NCBI RefSeq assembly: GCF_014199335.1 | Contig: NZ_JACIJI010000002.1 | Coordinates: 496,001-560,000, forward strand | Direction of reading: 5' to 3' | Origin: Stakelama sediminis | Lineage (GTDB): Bacteria > Pseudomonadota > Alphaproteobacteria > Sphingomonadales > Sphingomonadaceae | Length of the DNA stretch: 64,000 nt | Shown here: piece after piece, positions 1-13,083 of the stretch | Position numbering within the stretch: the stretch's first letter is position 1 | How the letters are laid out: each line of letters begins with the position of its first letter | The notes under the pieces: model-generated | Databases searched by the model: none | What the model saw: the letters and a program-made list of their open reading frames with translations, nothing else | Told to the model about the DNA's origin: nothing | Translations under genes and position numbers: made by a program

Positions 1-2
1 TT

Positions 3-95
3 GTGCTGAATCAGCGCGTTAGCGGCGATGCAGGCGCCCGCCTCGACAATCTATGGACTGCCGAACGCAAACGCCTGCAATCGAAGAAGAAATAA
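3..95 (+). CDS. C-terminal tail of an unidentified protein (cut by window edge)
   Basis: An open frame enters the window at its left edge and stops with TAA at 93-95, one base before the stop codon of ndk on the other strand. About 30 residues are visible, ending in a basic tail (ERKRLQSKKK). Tail-to-tail abutment with a real gene and the absence of any competing frame suggest a real C terminus. The fragment is too short to assign to a family, and I do not recognise it. Confidence 0.5.
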   Translation: MLNQRVSGDAGARLDNLWTAERKRLQSKKK

Positions 96-518
96 TCAGC
101 CGACGATTTCGTCAGGCTTGAAGAAGAACGCGATTTCGGTCGCCGCATTTTCTTCCGAATCCGAACCATGGACCGAATTGGCTTCGATCGATTCAGCATA
201 GGCCTTGCGGATCGTACCTTCATCGGCGTTCGCCGGGTTGGTGGCACCCATCACCTTGCGATTGCGCGCAACGGCATCTTCACCTTCCAGAACCTGTACG
301 ACGACAGGGCCGGAGATCATGAAGGCAACCAGATCCTCGAAAAACGGGCGTTCCTTGTGGACGGCGTAAAAGCCCTCGGCTTGCTGACGGCTCATGCGGA
401 TGCGCTTGGACGCGACGACGCGCAGGCCCGCTTCCTCCAGCATCTTGGTAACCGCGCCGGTCAGGTTGCGGCGGGTCGCGTCGGGCTTGATGATCGAAAA
501 GGTACGGGTCGCGGCCAT
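96..518 (-). CDS. ndk: Nucleoside diphosphate kinase
   Basis: Transfers the gamma-phosphate of ATP to nucleoside diphosphates through a phospho-histidine and so balances cytoplasmic NTP and dNTP pools. The 140-residue product has the usual family length. It has the N-terminal FSIIKPDA segment with Lys11, and the active-site block NSVHGSDS with catalytic His117. I chose the ATG at 516-518, which follows an AGGAGC ribosome-binding site, and rejected a longer in-frame start at 590. Monocistronic by appearance, convergent with the partial gene at the window edge. Confidence 0.97.
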   Translation of the reverse strand: MAATRTFSIIKPDATRRNLTGAVTKMLEEAGLRVVASKRIRMSRQQAEGFYAVHKERPFFEDLVAFMISGPVVVQVLEGEDAVARNRKVMGATNPANADEGTIRKAYAESIEANSVHGSDSEENAATEIAFFFKPDEIVG

Positions 519-601
519 GGCCGGGAAGCTCCTGTTATAAATGGTCGGAAAAAGTGGCGCTGCCCTAGTCTCACGAGGCGCAGGATGCAAGCCGCAAGCG
601 T

Positions 602-1042
602 TCAGGCTGCCTGATCCCAGCCGCCGCGTTCATTCTGTTTCCAGTAACGACGCTCCACCCCGTCAACATCGCCCAGTTGACGCCATGCAGTACGGGCAGC
701 CGCGATTTCGTCTTCGCTGAAAAAGTGGAACGTGCGGGCGAACCCCAGCGCCTCTTCGCGCCAAACACCATCCGCAAGCGCGATATTGCTCGCCCCGTTG
801 GCTGCCTCCGCCCCCTCGCCGATCAGTATCGGCTGAAGCGAATCTTCTCCGCGTCCGGCCTGGGCATGGGGCAGAAAGCTCTCCGGACTGAACGCCCATA
901 GCGCCTGATCCAGCAGGTCGCGTTGCGCCTCCTGTGCTGAAACCACCAGCAGGCGTTCGCCACCGGATACCACCTTATCGGCAATTTTCGGCAACACGCG
1001 TTCCAGCGGCGTGACCGTCAGATGATAGAAATCGACACGCAT
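602..1042 (-). CDS. holC: DNA polymerase III chi subunit
   Basis: Chi is an accessory subunit of the DNA polymerase III clamp-loader complex; in E. coli it links psi to single-strand-binding protein. The 146-residue protein begins with the family signature RVDFYHL and ends with the typical [11 protein letters not shown] segment; the middle carries the SPESFLPH strand-loop seen in chi proteins. Start taken at the ATG 1040-1042; a TTG nine bases upstream would add three residues. It lies directly downstream of pepA, an order common in alphaproteobacteria, and is probably cotranscribed with it. Confidence 0.88.
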   Translation of the reverse strand: MRVDFYHLTVTPLERVLPKIADKVVSGGERLLVVSAQEAQRDLLDQALWAFSPESFLPHAQAGRGEDSLQPILIGEGAEAANGASNIALADGVWREEALGFARTFHFFSEDEIAAARTAWRQLGDVDGVERRYWKQNERGGWDQAA

Positions 1043-1055
1043 CGTGCGCAATGGC

Positions 1056-1084
1056 CGGGAGTACGCGTCATGCGCGCACTCCCG
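1056..1084. other. Stem-loop between pepA and holC
   Basis: CGGGAGT (1056-1062) pairs with ACTCCCG (1078-1084). After one mismatch the inner CGCG/CGCG pair closes a five-base loop (TCATG). It fills the 48-base gap between the pepA stop and the holC start. There is no T tract on either side, so it is more likely an mRNA processing, attenuation or stability element than a classical terminator. Confidence 0.45.
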
Positions 1085-1090
1085 AAACCA

Positions 1091-2566
1091 TCAGCCTTCG
1101 AACCGGTCGGCGACCAGCCGGTCGAGCACGCGCACGCCGAACCCGGTCGCGCCCTTTTCGTAATTCGGCCCCGCCTTGTCGGACCAGGCCATTCCGGCAA
1201 TGTCGAGATGCGCCCACTGTACGCCGTCATCGATAAAGCGCTTCAGGAACTGCGCCGCCGTGATCGATCCGGCCGCACGCGGGCCGACATTCTTCATATC
1301 GGCAATCGGCGAATCGAGCAGCTTGTCATAGGCATCGCCCAGCGGCATCCGCCACAGCTTGTCGCCCGACGCCTGACCGGCGGCGAGCATTGCATCGGCG
1401 AGCGAATCGTCATTGGAAAACAGGCCGGCATGTTCATGCCCCAGGCTGATGATCATCGCGCCCGTCAGGGTGGCAAGGTCGATGATCGTCTTCGGCTTGA
1501 AATTGCGCTGGACCCAGGTCAGCGCGTCGCAAAGCACCAGACGACCTTCGGCATCGGTGTTGATGACTTCAATGGTCTGGCCCGAAAGCGACGTCACCAC
1601 GTCTCCGGGGCGCTGGGCATTACCGTCGGGCATGTTTTCGACCAGTCCGCATACGCCCAGCACATTCGCCTTCGCCTTGCGTAGCGCCAGCGCCTTCATC
1701 GTGCCGATCACGGCACCTGCACCGCCCATGTCCCACTTCATGTCTTCCATGCCCGGTCCGGGTTTCAGCGAGATGCCGCCACTGTCGAAGGTCACGCCCT
1801 TGCCGACCAGCGCCAGTTCGACATCGCCCGAACCCTTACCGTTCCAGCGCATGGCGAGCAGGCGTCCTTCGCGCTCCGCACCCTGGCTGACACCCAGCAG
1901 CGCCCCCATGCCCAGTTCGCGCATCTGCGCTTCGTCCAGCACCGTCAGCTCAATGCCCAGTTCGGCCAGCGCCTGTGCTTCTTCGACAAAGCTCTCGGGG
2001 AACAGGATGTTGGCGGGCTCCGTCACCAGCTTGCGGGTCAGTTCCATGCCCTGAGTCACCGCATCGGCATAGGCCCATGCTTCGGTGCTGCCGTCCGGCG
2101 CATTGGCGATTGCGATCCGCTCCAGCGTCGGCTTTTTGCCGGCAGGGAGTTTGGTGCGATAAACATCGTGACGCCATGCCTTTTGCGCAGCACCGGCGAC
2201 GAAGCGTGCAGCCTGTTTCGCGCTGACCGCACCTTTGAGCGTCGAAAAATCGACCGTCATCGTCTTCACGCCTGAACTGATATAGCGCGCCGCGATCGCG
2301 CCCCCCGCGCGTTCGTAAGACGGTTCATCCGCATTGCCGACGCCGACCAGCGCGATTCGCAGCAAGGTGCCCGCATCGTCGGCGAACACTTCACACGTGG
2401 TGCCGCTGTCCCCTTCGAATCGGCTTTTTTCAGCCGCCGAAGTCAATAATTTTCGGGCCTGTTCCGACAGCGTGCTTTGCGAAAGTGCTGTCAGTCCGCC
2501 ACGCTGCACCGGAAGGACAAGAAGATCGGAAGTCTCTCCCGGTGTTGCTGCAAAATCGATTTCCAT
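1091..2566 (-). CDS. pepA: Leucyl (cytosol) aminopeptidase, M17 family
   Basis: A two-metal cytosolic aminopeptidase that removes N-terminal residues from peptides; some relatives also bind DNA. The 491-residue protein has the M17 N-terminal domain and a C-terminal catalytic domain. The metal-ligand blocks are visible: GKGVTFDSGG (Lys256, Asp261), WDMGGAG (Asp279) and the family signature NTDAEGRL at 336-343 (Asp338, Glu340). The ATG at 2564-2566 starts MEIDFAAT. Divergent from lptD across 160 bases; holC follows downstream, separated by a stem-loop. Confidence 0.96.
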   Translation of the reverse strand: MEIDFAATPGETSDLLVLPVQRGGLTALSQSTLSEQARKLLTSAAEKSRFEGDSGTTCEVFADDAGTLLRIALVGVGNADEPSYERAGGAIAARYISSGVKTMTVDFSTLKGAVSAKQAARFVAGAAQKAWRHDVYRTKLPAGKKPTLERIAIANAPDGSTEAWAYADAVTQGMELTRKLVTEPANILFPESFVEEAQALAELGIELTVLDEAQMRELGMGALLGVSQGAEREGRLLAMRWNGKGSGDVELALVGKGVTFDSGGISLKPGPGMEDMKWDMGGAGAVIGTMKALALRKAKANVLGVCGLVENMPDGNAQRPGDVVTSLSGQTIEVINTDAEGRLVLCDALTWVQRNFKPKTIIDLATLTGAMIISLGHEHAGLFSNDDSLADAMLAAGQASGDKLWRMPLGDAYDKLLDSPIADMKNVGPRAAGSITAAQFLKRFIDDGVQWAHLDIAGMAWSDKAGPNYEKGATGFGVRVLDRLVADRFEG

Positions 2567-2726
2567 GCGGATTTTTCCTTCTATGGGGGGAATATGGATT
2601 GGCTATGGCCGCCATGTAGGGCCTTGCGAGCGAAACGGCAAAGGCCGAAGCATGGATTGCAGTATAGGGCTGCCGGTGCGATAGGGGCCTGATGTTCAGC
2701 CCGAGCAGGGGGAGTAGTTCAGTACC
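2567..2726. promoter_or_regulatory. Divergent intergenic region pepA / lptD
   Basis: These 160 bases separate two divergently transcribed genes, so they must hold both promoters. A GGGGGAG ribosome-binding site for lptD sits at about 2707-2713. I could not place -35/-10 elements with confidence. Confidence 0.35.
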
Positions 2727-4979
2727 GTGACGCGCAAGGCATTGCTGCTTTCGTGCGCCCTGCCCTGGGTGCTGGGACTGACCGGCATCGCGCGGGCACA
2801 GGATCTCAATCCGCGCCCGGTTCAGGTGCCCGCACCAGCGCCTGCACCGCCCAAAAATGCCGCCGGGCAGGATCAGATTCAGTTCAGCGCCGATCAGCTC
2901 GTATATGACAGCAATCAGGATATCGTGACTGCTTCGGGCGATGTCCTGCTGAACCGCGACGGCGACCGCGTACGCGCCGACAAGGTGGTCTGGAACCGCA
3001 AGAGCGGCCAGGTGGTGGCGACCGGCAACGTTGTCGTTACCAATCCCGATGGCGACGTCGCCTATGGCGACCGTACCGAACTCACCGATACCCTGAAGCA
3101 GGGGATGGTCGAAAACCTGCTGGTGGTGCTCAATGAGGGCGGTCGTATTGCCGCGCAAAAGGGCGAACTGGAAAAAAGCGGCGCCATCCATGTCGAGCAC
3201 GCCGCTTATACCGCCTGTTCCGTCACCAACTCCGACGGTTGCCCCAAAGAGCCGTCATGGAAGATCACTGCGGCAAAGGTCGTTTACGACCCCAATACGC
3301 ACCGTATTCATTACAGCGGTGCCAGACTGGACCTGTTCAATGTCCTGTCGATCCCCTTGCCCGCCTTCTCTCATCCGGTCGGCGACACCAGCGATTCGGG
3401 CTTTTTGACGCCCAACATCCGATATGACCGCGTGAACGGTGTTGAAGCCGCGGTCCCCTATTTCATCAGTATCGCCCCCAATCGCGATCTGACGGTAACG
3501 CCGCATATCTTCACAGCGGCGCTGCCGATGCTGCAACTCGACTATCGGGAACTGAACAGGCTCGGCGCGTTCGACGTCACCGCTTATGGTACCTATAGCA
3601 GCAAATCGGACGACCTGCTCGTCACACCGACGCCCGCCAACAGCGTCAATGCCTTTCGCGGCTATATCGAAGCGAACGGACGCTATCAGCTATCGCCGGA
3701 ATGGAGTGCCAGCGCAGCCTTGCGGGTAACGACCGACAAGACGTTCCTGCGGCGCTATGACATTTCCAGCGACACCCGGCTGCGTAACAATATCGGTGTC
3801 GAGCGGATCGACCGGAACAACTATTTTTCCATTGAGGGCTGGGCGGTGCAGACGCTGCGCCTCGATGAAAACGGGGCGTTGCAGCCCTTTGCCCTGCCGG
3901 AAATCGACTATCGGCGGCGGATTGCCAATACGCCGATCGGCGGGACGCTGAACATCCAGCTCAATTCGCTCGCTCTCAGCCGTACCGAGGGGCAGGATAC
4001 ACAGCGCGCCTTTGCGTCCGCCGAATGGGACTGGCGCGGTATCACCCGCTGGGGACAGGAGGTTCAGCTTACCGCCTATGCGCGCGGTGATATCTACCAC
4101 AGCTCGAACAACGATACGACGAGCGTGGCGGCCTATCGCGGCGATCCGGGGTTTCAGGGACGCGCGATTGCCGCCCTTGCGCTTGACGTCAAATGGCCGC
4201 TGGTCGGGCAGTTCCTGGGAGGAACGCAACGCCTGACGCCCCGTATTCAGGTCGTCGCATCCCCGCCGATCCGCAACATGGAAATCCCGAACGAGGATTC
4301 GCGAGCGGTCGATCTGGAAGATTCCAATCTTTTCGCGCTCAATCGCTTTCCGGGCTATGACCGGTTCGAGGATTCGACCCGGTTCACCTATGGTGTGGAC
4401 TGGGACGTCAATCTGCCCGAGTTCTCGCTAAGTGCGACTGTGGGACAGAGCTATCGCCTGACATCGGAGCCGAGCCTTTTCCCGGAGGGAACCGGCCTGA
4501 CCGACCGGCTTTCGGATATCGTCGGACGGACGGAAATTCGCTACAAGGACTTCGTCTCGCTGGTACATCGCTACCGGCTGGACAAGGACAACTTCGCCAT
4601 TCGCCGAAATGAAATCGATGCCACGATCGGTTCGCGCAAAACCTATGCGCTGGTCGGCTATCTCAACCTCAACCGCAACATCACGCCGACGCTGGAGGAT
4701 TTGCGGGACCGTGAGGAACTGCGCACGGCGGGACGCGTGGCGTTCGGCCGCTTCTGGTCTGCCTTCGGCTCGATCATTATCGATCTTACCAATCGCGATC
4801 AGGATCCGCTATCGCTGTCCAACGGATTCAGCCCGATCCGGCACCGATTGGGCATTGCATATGAAGATGACTGCCTGAAGCTTGGCCTGACGTGGAAGCG
4901 CGACTATGAGGATACCGGAGACGCGAAGCGGGGGAACAGCTTTTTGCTGACACTGTCATTCAAGAATTTGGGGCGCTAA
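2727..4979 (+). CDS. lptD: LPS-assembly outer membrane protein LptD
   Basis: LptD is the outer-membrane beta-barrel of the Lpt machine and, with the lipoprotein LptE, inserts lipopolysaccharide (in sphingomonads, probably glycosphingolipid-type surface lipids) into the outer leaflet. The 750-residue precursor has a signal peptide ending in ARA-Q at about residue 25. A Pro/Ala linker follows, then an OstA/LptA-like beta-jellyroll at about 50-150 (FSADQLVYD, ASGDVLL) and a long barrel domain. Two cysteines lie just after the jellyroll (164, 172) and one near the C terminus (716), as expected for the disulfide pattern of LptD. GTG start behind GGGGGAG. It opens the lptD-surA-pdxA-rsmA operon. 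Confidence 0.95.
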   Translation: MTRKALLLSCALPWVLGLTGIARAQDLNPRPVQVPAPAPAPPKNAAGQDQIQFSADQLVYDSNQDIVTASGDVLLNRDGDRVRADKVVWNRKSGQVVATGNVVVTNPDGDVAYGDRTELTDTLKQGMVENLLVVLNEGGRIAAQKGELEKSGAIHVEHAAYTACSVTNSDGCPKEPSWKITAAKVVYDPNTHRIHYSGARLDLFNVLSIPLPAFSHPVGDTSDSGFLTPNIRYDRVNGVEAAVPYFISIAPNRDLTVTPHIFTAALPMLQLDYRELNRLGAFDVTAYGTYSSKSDDLLVTPTPANSVNAFRGYIEANGRYQLSPEWSASAALRVTTDKTFLRRYDISSDTRLRNNIGVERIDRNNYFSIEGWAVQTLRLDENGALQPFALPEIDYRRRIANTPIGGTLNIQLNSLALSRTEGQDTQRAFASAEWDWRGITRWGQEVQLTAYARGDIYHSSNNDTTSVAAYRGDPGFQGRAIAALALDVKWPLVGQFLGGTQRLTPRIQVVASPPIRNMEIPNEDSRAVDLEDSNLFALNRFPGYDRFEDSTRFTYGVDWDVNLPEFSLSATVGQSYRLTSEPSLFPEGTGLTDRLSDIVGRTEIRYKDFVSLVHRYRLDKDNFAIRRNEIDATIGSRKTYALVGYLNLNRNITPTLEDLRDREELRTAGRVAFGRFWSAFGSIIIDLTNRDQDPLSLSNGFSPIRHRLGIAYEDDCLKLGLTWKRDYEDTGDAKRGNSFLLTLSFKNLGR

Positions 4980-4982
4980 GCG

Positions 4983-5000
4983 ACGGTTCAGGCAAACCGT
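4983..5000. other. Small stem-loop in the lptD-surA gap
   Basis: ACGGTT (4983-4988) and AACCGT (4995-5000) form a six-base-pair stem with a six-base loop immediately after the lptD stop codon. It may trim or partly terminate the message before surA. No T tract follows. Confidence 0.3.
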
Positions 5001-5082
5001 GCGACAAGAACGATGTAATACGGCGCGCCCGGCGCGACGCGAAGTGAGGGTTATTATCCAGGTGAAGCATTTGATTCCGAAC

Positions 5083-6429
5083 ATGAAACGATTTGCACGC
5101 ATCGGTGTGCTGATGACGGGGATCGCCACGGCAACGGCGTTGATGGCGCAAACGGTTCCGGATGAACCGACGCAGGACGCAACCGCCGATACCGGGCTTG
5201 ATCTCCCCGCCAATCTTCAGATTTTCGGGCATCAGGATCCCAATATCCGCAAACCGACGGCGATCGTGAACGGCAGCGTCATTACCGGCACCGATGTCGA
5301 TCAGCGGCTGGCAATGGTCGTCGCGCTCAACAAGCTCAAACTCGATCCCAAGGATGAGGATCAGCTCAAGCTGCAGATCTTGCGTTCCCTGATCGACGAA
5401 ACGCTGGAGATTCAGGCTGCCAAGCAGGACGATATCAGCGTATCGACCGACGAAATCGCGCAGGCCTATACACGCGTTGCGCAGCGCTTCAACAAGACGC
5501 CGCAAGAGCTGTCCCAGTATCTGAAGGAAATCGGTTCTTCGGCCTATTCGCTTCAGCATCAGATTCAGGGCGAAATTGCCTGGAACCATGTGCTGGACCG
5601 AAAGGTATCGCCCTTCGTCAATGTCGGCGATGCAGAGGTGAAGGCGATTCTCGACCGTCTGAAAGCGGCCAAGGGGACCGAGGAATATCACCTCAAGGAA
5701 ATCTATCTGCCTGCCACTGCGTCGAACGAGCAACAGGTCATCGAATCGATGAAGCAGATGCTCGAAAAGATGAAGCAGGGTGTACCCTTCCAGTATTTCG
5801 CCAAGAATTATTCGCAGGCGACAACGGCTTCACAGGGTGGCGACCTTGGCTGGGTGCGTCCCGCCATGCTGCCGAACTCTCTGGCGGATGCAGCCGCCAG
5901 CATGAGTGTCGGTCAGGTCGCCGGTCCGGTACAGGTTCCCGGCGGTTTCTCTCTGATCTTCCTTCAGGACAAGCGTCAGGTGCTGACCGCCGATCCGCGC
6001 GACGCGGTGCTCAGCCTGCGTCAGGTGACGATCAGTATCCCCAAGGATTCGACCAAGGAGCAGGCTCAGTCGATCGCGCAGAACTTCGCCGCGGAGACTC
6101 AGAAAATTCAGGGTTGCGGCGGCGTCGACAAGATCGCCCAGCAACTGCATGCCGAAGTCGTCGACAACGATTCGGTGCAGGTGCGCTCGCTTCCGCCGCA
6201 ACTGCAGGACATCATGCTGAAAATGAAGGTCGGGGAAGTGACCCCGCCCTTCGGTTCGCTGGAACAGGGTATCCGCGTGCTGGTGCTGTGCGGTCGTGAC
6301 GATCCCAAGGCGGCTTCGCTGCCGTCGGCAGAGAGCATTCGCAACGCGGAAGAGCAGCAGCGGGTGAACCTGCGTGCCGAACGCATGCTACGCGATCTGC
6401 GGCGTGACGCCGTCATCGAGTATCGCTGA
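5083..6429 (+). CDS. surA: SurA-type periplasmic peptidyl-prolyl isomerase/chaperone
   Basis: A periplasmic chaperone with a parvulin domain that escorts outer-membrane proteins, including LptD. The 448-residue precursor starts with a signal peptide (MKRFARIGVLMTG..., cleavage near ALMAQ). It has a SurA-like N-terminal domain (about 45-170; IVNGSVITGTDVDQR is the hallmark entry) and one clear parvulin domain (about 195-300, with GGDLGWV and PGGFSLIFLQD). A weaker second parvulin-like stretch precedes the C terminus. I prefer the ATG at 5083 because it begins the signal peptide; an in-frame GTG (5062) or TTG (5071) just upstream is possible. Operon position after lptD fits its client. Confidence 0.9.
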   Translation: MKRFARIGVLMTGIATATALMAQTVPDEPTQDATADTGLDLPANLQIFGHQDPNIRKPTAIVNGSVITGTDVDQRLAMVVALNKLKLDPKDEDQLKLQILRSLIDETLEIQAAKQDDISVSTDEIAQAYTRVAQRFNKTPQELSQYLKEIGSSAYSLQHQIQGEIAWNHVLDRKVSPFVNVGDAEVKAILDRLKAAKGTEEYHLKEIYLPATASNEQQVIESMKQMLEKMKQGVPFQYFAKNYSQATTASQGGDLGWVRPAMLPNSLADAAASMSVGQVAGPVQVPGGFSLIFLQDKRQVLTADPRDAVLSLRQVTISIPKDSTKEQAQSIAQNFAAETQKIQGCGGVDKIAQQLHAEVVDNDSVQVRSLPPQLQDIMLKMKVGEVTPPFGSLEQGIRVLVLCGRDDPKAASLPSAESIRNAEEQQRVNLRAERMLRDLRRDAVIEYR

Positions 6430-6432
6430 GCC

Positions 6433-7449
6433 ATGCCGGAGCGCGATCCGGCCACGATCCGCCCTCTGGCGGTAGCGCTCGGCGATCCGGCCGGCGTCGG
6501 TCCCGAAATCGTCGCAAAAGCCTGGGTCGCGCGTGACGTCCACTCGCTGGGGCCGTTCTTTGCCGTCGGTGAAGAAAAGGCGCTGGAGCAGGTGTGGGAC
6601 GGCCCGATTGCCCTGATCGACGATCCCACGCAGGCGCCGCAGCATTTCGATCGTGCGTTGCCCCTGCTATCGACCGGGATCCGCTGCGACATAACGCCCG
6701 GAAAGCCGGATATCGACAGTTCGCGATGCGCTTTGCAATCGCTGGAAGTAGCGGTCGGGCTAGCACGTTCGGGTGCTGCGGGCGCGCTGGTCACGGCACC
6801 GGTATCAAAAGCACAGCTTTACGAAATCGGATTTACCCATCCCGGCCAGACGGAGTTTGTGGCAGAGCGTTGCGGCGTGTCGCGTGACAATGCGATCATG
6901 ATGCTGGCAGGCCCGACTCTGCGCGTTGTACCGATCACCACCCATATGCCGCTGGCGCAGGTCAGCGATATTCTGTCGGTCGACCTGATCGTTACCAAGG
7001 GGCTGGCGACAGCGCGCGGGCTTACCCGCAATTTCGGCATCGAACGGCCGCGTCTGGCCTTTGCCGGATTCAACCCGCATGCAGGGGAAAGCGGCAAGAT
7101 CGGACGCGAGGAAATCGATTATCTGATTCCGGCAATCGAGCAGCTTAGGGCGAAAGGTGTGGACGCCACCGGCCCGTTCGCCGCGGACGGCATGTTCCAT
7201 CCGCGTGCCCGTGGTACCTATGATGCCGCCCTATGCCTGTATCACGATCAGGCACTGATCCCCATCAAGACGCTGCATTTCGATGAAGGCGTAAACATCA
7301 CGCTGGGGCTACCCATCGTCCGTACCTCCCCCGATCACGGGACGGCGTTCCCGATCGCCGGTACCAATCAGGCAGAGCCGGGCGCGATGATTGCGGCCAT
7401 TCGCCTTGCCGCCAAGGCAGCCAGACGCCGTGCCGTCAGCCCGGTATGA
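6433..7449 (+). CDS. pdxA: 4-hydroxythreonine-4-phosphate dehydrogenase
   Basis: Oxidises 4-phosphohydroxy-L-threonine in the DXP-dependent pathway to pyridoxal 5'-phosphate. The 338-residue protein has the family blocks [12 protein letters not shown] at the N terminus, [24 protein letters not shown] and FNPHAGE. Near the C terminus are [11 protein letters not shown] and [10 protein letters not shown], which carry the metal-binding histidines. It starts three bases after surA and its stop overlaps the rsmA start (ATGA), so the two are translationally coupled. Confidence 0.96.
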   Translation: MPERDPATIRPLAVALGDPAGVGPEIVAKAWVARDVHSLGPFFAVGEEKALEQVWDGPIALIDDPTQAPQHFDRALPLLSTGIRCDITPGKPDIDSSRCALQSLEVAVGLARSGAAGALVTAPVSKAQLYEIGFTHPGQTEFVAERCGVSRDNAIMMLAGPTLRVVPITTHMPLAQVSDILSVDLIVTKGLATARGLTRNFGIERPRLAFAGFNPHAGESGKIGREEIDYLIPAIEQLRAKGVDATGPFAADGMFHPRARGTYDAALCLYHDQALIPIKTLHFDEGVNITLGLPIVRTSPDHGTAFPIAGTNQAEPGAMIAAIRLAAKAARRRAVSPV

Positions 7450-8279
7450 CCTCCCCCGCCTTGCCTGACCTGCCGCCGCTGCGGGAGGTCATCCGCAAAC
7501 ATGGCCTGTCGGCCAGCAAGGCACTGGGGCAGAACTTCCTGTTCGATCAGCAGTTACTGGGGCGCATCGCGGCCATTCCCGGCGACTTGCAGGATGCCGA
7601 GGTGCTGGAAATCGGCCCCGGCCCCGGCGGTCTCACCCGCGCGCTGCTGGCAGCGGGAGCACGGGTCACGGCCATTGAACGCGATACGCGCTGTATCCCG
7701 GCGCTTGCCGAACTGGAGCATGTCTGGCCGCGGCGGCTGCGCGTGATCGAAGACGATGCGCTGAACATCGACGCCCCTGCGCTGTTCGAAGGGCGACCGC
7801 ACATCGTCGCCAACCTGCCCTATAATGTCGGCACCGCATTGCTGGTCCGCTGGCTCTCGGCGGAGTGGCAACCATGGTGGCAGAGCCTGACGCTGATGTT
7901 TCAGCGCGAAGTGGCGGAACGGATCGTCGCGCCGCCCGGCACTTCCGCTTATGGGCGCCTCGCCGTACTTGCTCAGTGGCGCAGCAGCGCCCGTATCGCC
8001 ATGCCGGTCCACCGCTCGGCCTTCACCCCGCCGCCCAAGGTCATGTCGGCGGTGGTCCATATCGTGCCGGGAGAAGCGCCGGAGGGCGTGACCTTCGCCA
8101 AACTCGAACAGTGTACTGCCGCCGCTTTTGGCCAGCGGCGCAAGATGCTGCGCCAGTCGCTCAAATCCGTTCCCGGCGCGGTAGAGGCGCTGCCCGCAGT
8201 CGGTATCGACCCCGCCCGACGTGCGGAAACTGTAAGCGTGGACGAATTCGTCGCGCTGGCGCGGCAGCTTTCCGTTTAG
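7446..8279 (+). CDS. rsmA: 16S rRNA (adenine1518-N6/adenine1519-N6)-dimethyltransferase
   Basis: Dimethylates the two adjacent adenines in the 3'-terminal hairpin of 16S rRNA using S-adenosylmethionine; also called KsgA. The 277 residues show the SAM-binding motif I ([10 protein letters not shown], residues 55-64) and the catalytic motif [10 protein letters not shown] (123-130), with the [10 protein letters not shown]-terminal signature. The start overlaps the pdxA stop by four bases. The pdxA-rsmA pairing is widely conserved in proteobacteria. Its stop overlaps the stop of the convergent TPR gene. Confidence 0.96.
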   Translation: MTSPALPDLPPLREVIRKHGLSASKALGQNFLFDQQLLGRIAAIPGDLQDAEVLEIGPGPGGLTRALLAAGARVTAIERDTRCIPALAELEHVWPRRLRVIEDDALNIDAPALFEGRPHIVANLPYNVGTALLVRWLSAEWQPWWQSLTLMFQREVAERIVAPPGTSAYGRLAVLAQWRSSARIAMPVHRSAFTPPPKVMSAVVHIVPGEAPEGVTFAKLEQCTAAAFGQRRKMLRQSLKSVPGAVEALPAVGIDPARRAETVSVDEFVALARQLSV

Positions 8280-8785
8280 TCTTTGGTGGTATCCGGCGTT
8301 GCCGGTTTCGCGGTCTGCTGCGCCGTCTTGACCGGCGGCCCCTTGGCGATCACCGCCGCAAGCTGATCGGCCGCCCCGCAATCCTTGCCGCAAATCTTGC
8401 GCAGCTTGGTCAGATTTTCCTGCGCCTTGACGACCGCGCCCTTGGCGACCATCGCCTCGCCCTGCCCCTTCAGCGCCACCTGATCATTGGGATCGAGCTT
8501 CAGCGCCTCGCGATACATACGGATCGCCTGACCGGGCATTCCCTGATCACGCGCAACCTTCGCCAGCACGATGAACGCCTGACGGTTGCGCGGATCAACC
8601 GCCAGCGCGGTTTCCAGCGCATCGGTGGCAGCTTCGAACTTACCGGCCTGTTGCGCTGCCTCACCCTGTTTGAGCAGGGTCAGCGAACGCGGATTGATCT
8701 GGTTGTCGGGCCGCTGTCCATACAGCGATGTCGAAACGCTGAGCAGCGTCAGGGCTATAGCGGCCGAAACCGTGGTGATACGCAT
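8276..8785 (-). CDS. Exported tetratricopeptide-repeat protein
   Basis: A 169-residue protein with an N-terminal signal peptide ([16 protein letters not shown]..., cleavage near SLYGQ) and about three TPR units. Examples are [19 protein letters not shown], then [20 protein letters not shown] with canonical Ala/Tyr positions. TPRs are protein-protein interaction scaffolds; a periplasmic role is likely but the partner is unknown. Three consecutive ATGs are possible; the third (8783-8785) has the best spacing from GGAG. Convergent with rsmA (four-base stop overlap), downstream of the RsmB gene on the same strand. Confidence 0.75.
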   Translation of the reverse strand: MRITTVSAAIALTLLSVSTSLYGQRPDNQINPRSLTLLKQGEAAQQAGKFEAATDALETALAVDPRNRQAFIVLAKVARDQGMPGQAIRMYREALKLDPNDQVALKGQGEAMVAKGAVVKAQENLTKLRKICGKDCGAADQLAAVIAKGPPVKTAQQTAKPATPDTTKD

Positions 8786-8817
8786 CATCATCTCCGGAAA
8801 TGTACGCCCGCCCGCTA

Positions 8818-10002
8818 TCACGTGCAATGCAGCTTCGCGACAAAAAAGCCGTCTGTCCCATCATGGGCGGGGGTCAAGCGCATGCCGTCAGCGTGGCGGG
8901 TTCCCAACGGCAATGCAAGCGTTTCCGCATGCCAGCCGGAATGATCGGCAAGGAACCGCTCGATCTGATCGCCACCTTCCGCGTCCAGCAGCGAGCAGAC
9001 GATATAAGTCAGGCTGCCGCCGGGACGGATCAGCGATGCCGCAACGTCAAGCAGCCGGGCCTGAAGCCGGGTCAGCGTTTCCAGCCGCTGGGACGTCAGC
9101 CGCCAGCGCGCCTCGGGATTACGGCGCCAGGTGCCCGTCCCCGAACAGGGCGCATCGACCAGCACGATATCGGCCCGCCCGGTCAGATCCTCCAGCGCTT
9201 CCGCCTCCCGACCGGGGTTGAGCAGGCGCGTTTCGGCAATCGTCACGCCCGCTCGTTCGGCACGCGGCGTAAGACGGGAAAGCCGTCCACGATCCGCGTC
9301 GCAGGCGATCAACCGTCCCTGGTTCGCCATCAGCGCGGCCAGCGCCAGCGTCTTGCCGCCGCCACCCGCGCACAGATCGACGACGGTCATGCCGGGCGCG
9401 GCCCCTGCGGCAAGCGACACTGCTTGACTGCCCGCATCCTGCACTTCGAACGCCCCGTCGTTCCACAGCGGGTGGCGCTCGATCTGGCTGTCGACCGGCA
9501 AGCGCAGAGCCATCGGCAATCCGGCGATAGGCCCGGCGCCCTCCAACGCGCTTCGAACGCTATCGGCATCGGAGCGTAACGGATTGACGCGAATATCCAG
9601 CGGCGCACGGTCGAGTAGCGCTTGCAAATCCGATATGGTCAGGCCCGCCGCGATCAGCCGTTCGGTCAACCATTGCGGGGCGACACCGGTTTCAGCCACC
9701 GGCTCGCCATCGGCAACCGCTTCCGGCGCATGCCCGCCAGCACCGAAATGCGCCATCAGTTCGGGTGGATCCCGTGCCAGTGCCAGCATCGCCGCGCGAC
9801 CGCTTTGCGGACGCTCTCCCAGCAGGCGGATGGCATCGTAGACCAGCGCCCGCACCGCCCGCCGATCCTTCGATCCGGCATAGCGGCGCTGGGCGAAATA
9901 GCGGGCGATAATCGTATCCGCCGCCGCCCCGCCATCGCGCGCGGCGACGATCACGGCGTCCAGCAGTTCGATCGCCGCCTGGGTGCGTGCGGCCGGAGTC
10001 AT
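8818..10002 (-). CDS. rsmB: RsmB/NOP2-family rRNA (cytosine-C5) methyltransferase
   Basis: Methylates a cytosine of 16S rRNA at C5. The 394-residue protein has an N-terminal NusB-like RNA-binding domain (about 1-130) and a C-terminal Rossmann methyltransferase. The latter includes motif I DLCAGGGGKTLAL, motif IV VDAPCSGTGTW with the release cysteine, and motif VI TYIVCSLL with the nucleophilic cysteine. Both catalytic cysteines of the m5C family are present. It starts seven bases after guaB, so the two are probably one transcript. E. coli RsmB modifies C967; the exact position here is inferred by family only. Confidence 0.87.
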   Translation of the reverse strand: MTPAARTQAAIELLDAVIVAARDGGAAADTIIARYFAQRRYAGSKDRRAVRALVYDAIRLLGERPQSGRAAMLALARDPPELMAHFGAGGHAPEAVADGEPVAETGVAPQWLTERLIAAGLTISDLQALLDRAPLDIRVNPLRSDADSVRSALEGAGPIAGLPMALRLPVDSQIERHPLWNDGAFEVQDAGSQAVSLAAGAAPGMTVVDLCAGGGGKTLALAALMANQGRLIACDADRGRLSRLTPRAERAGVTIAETRLLNPGREAEALEDLTGRADIVLVDAPCSGTGTWRRNPEARWRLTSQRLETLTRLQARLLDVAASLIRPGGSLTYIVCSLLDAEGGDQIERFLADHSGWHAETLALPLGTRHADGMRLTPAHDGTDGFFVAKLHCT

Positions 10003-10008
10003 GTCGGG

Positions 10009-13055
<3,047 letters not shown>

Positions 13056-13083
<28 letters not shown>
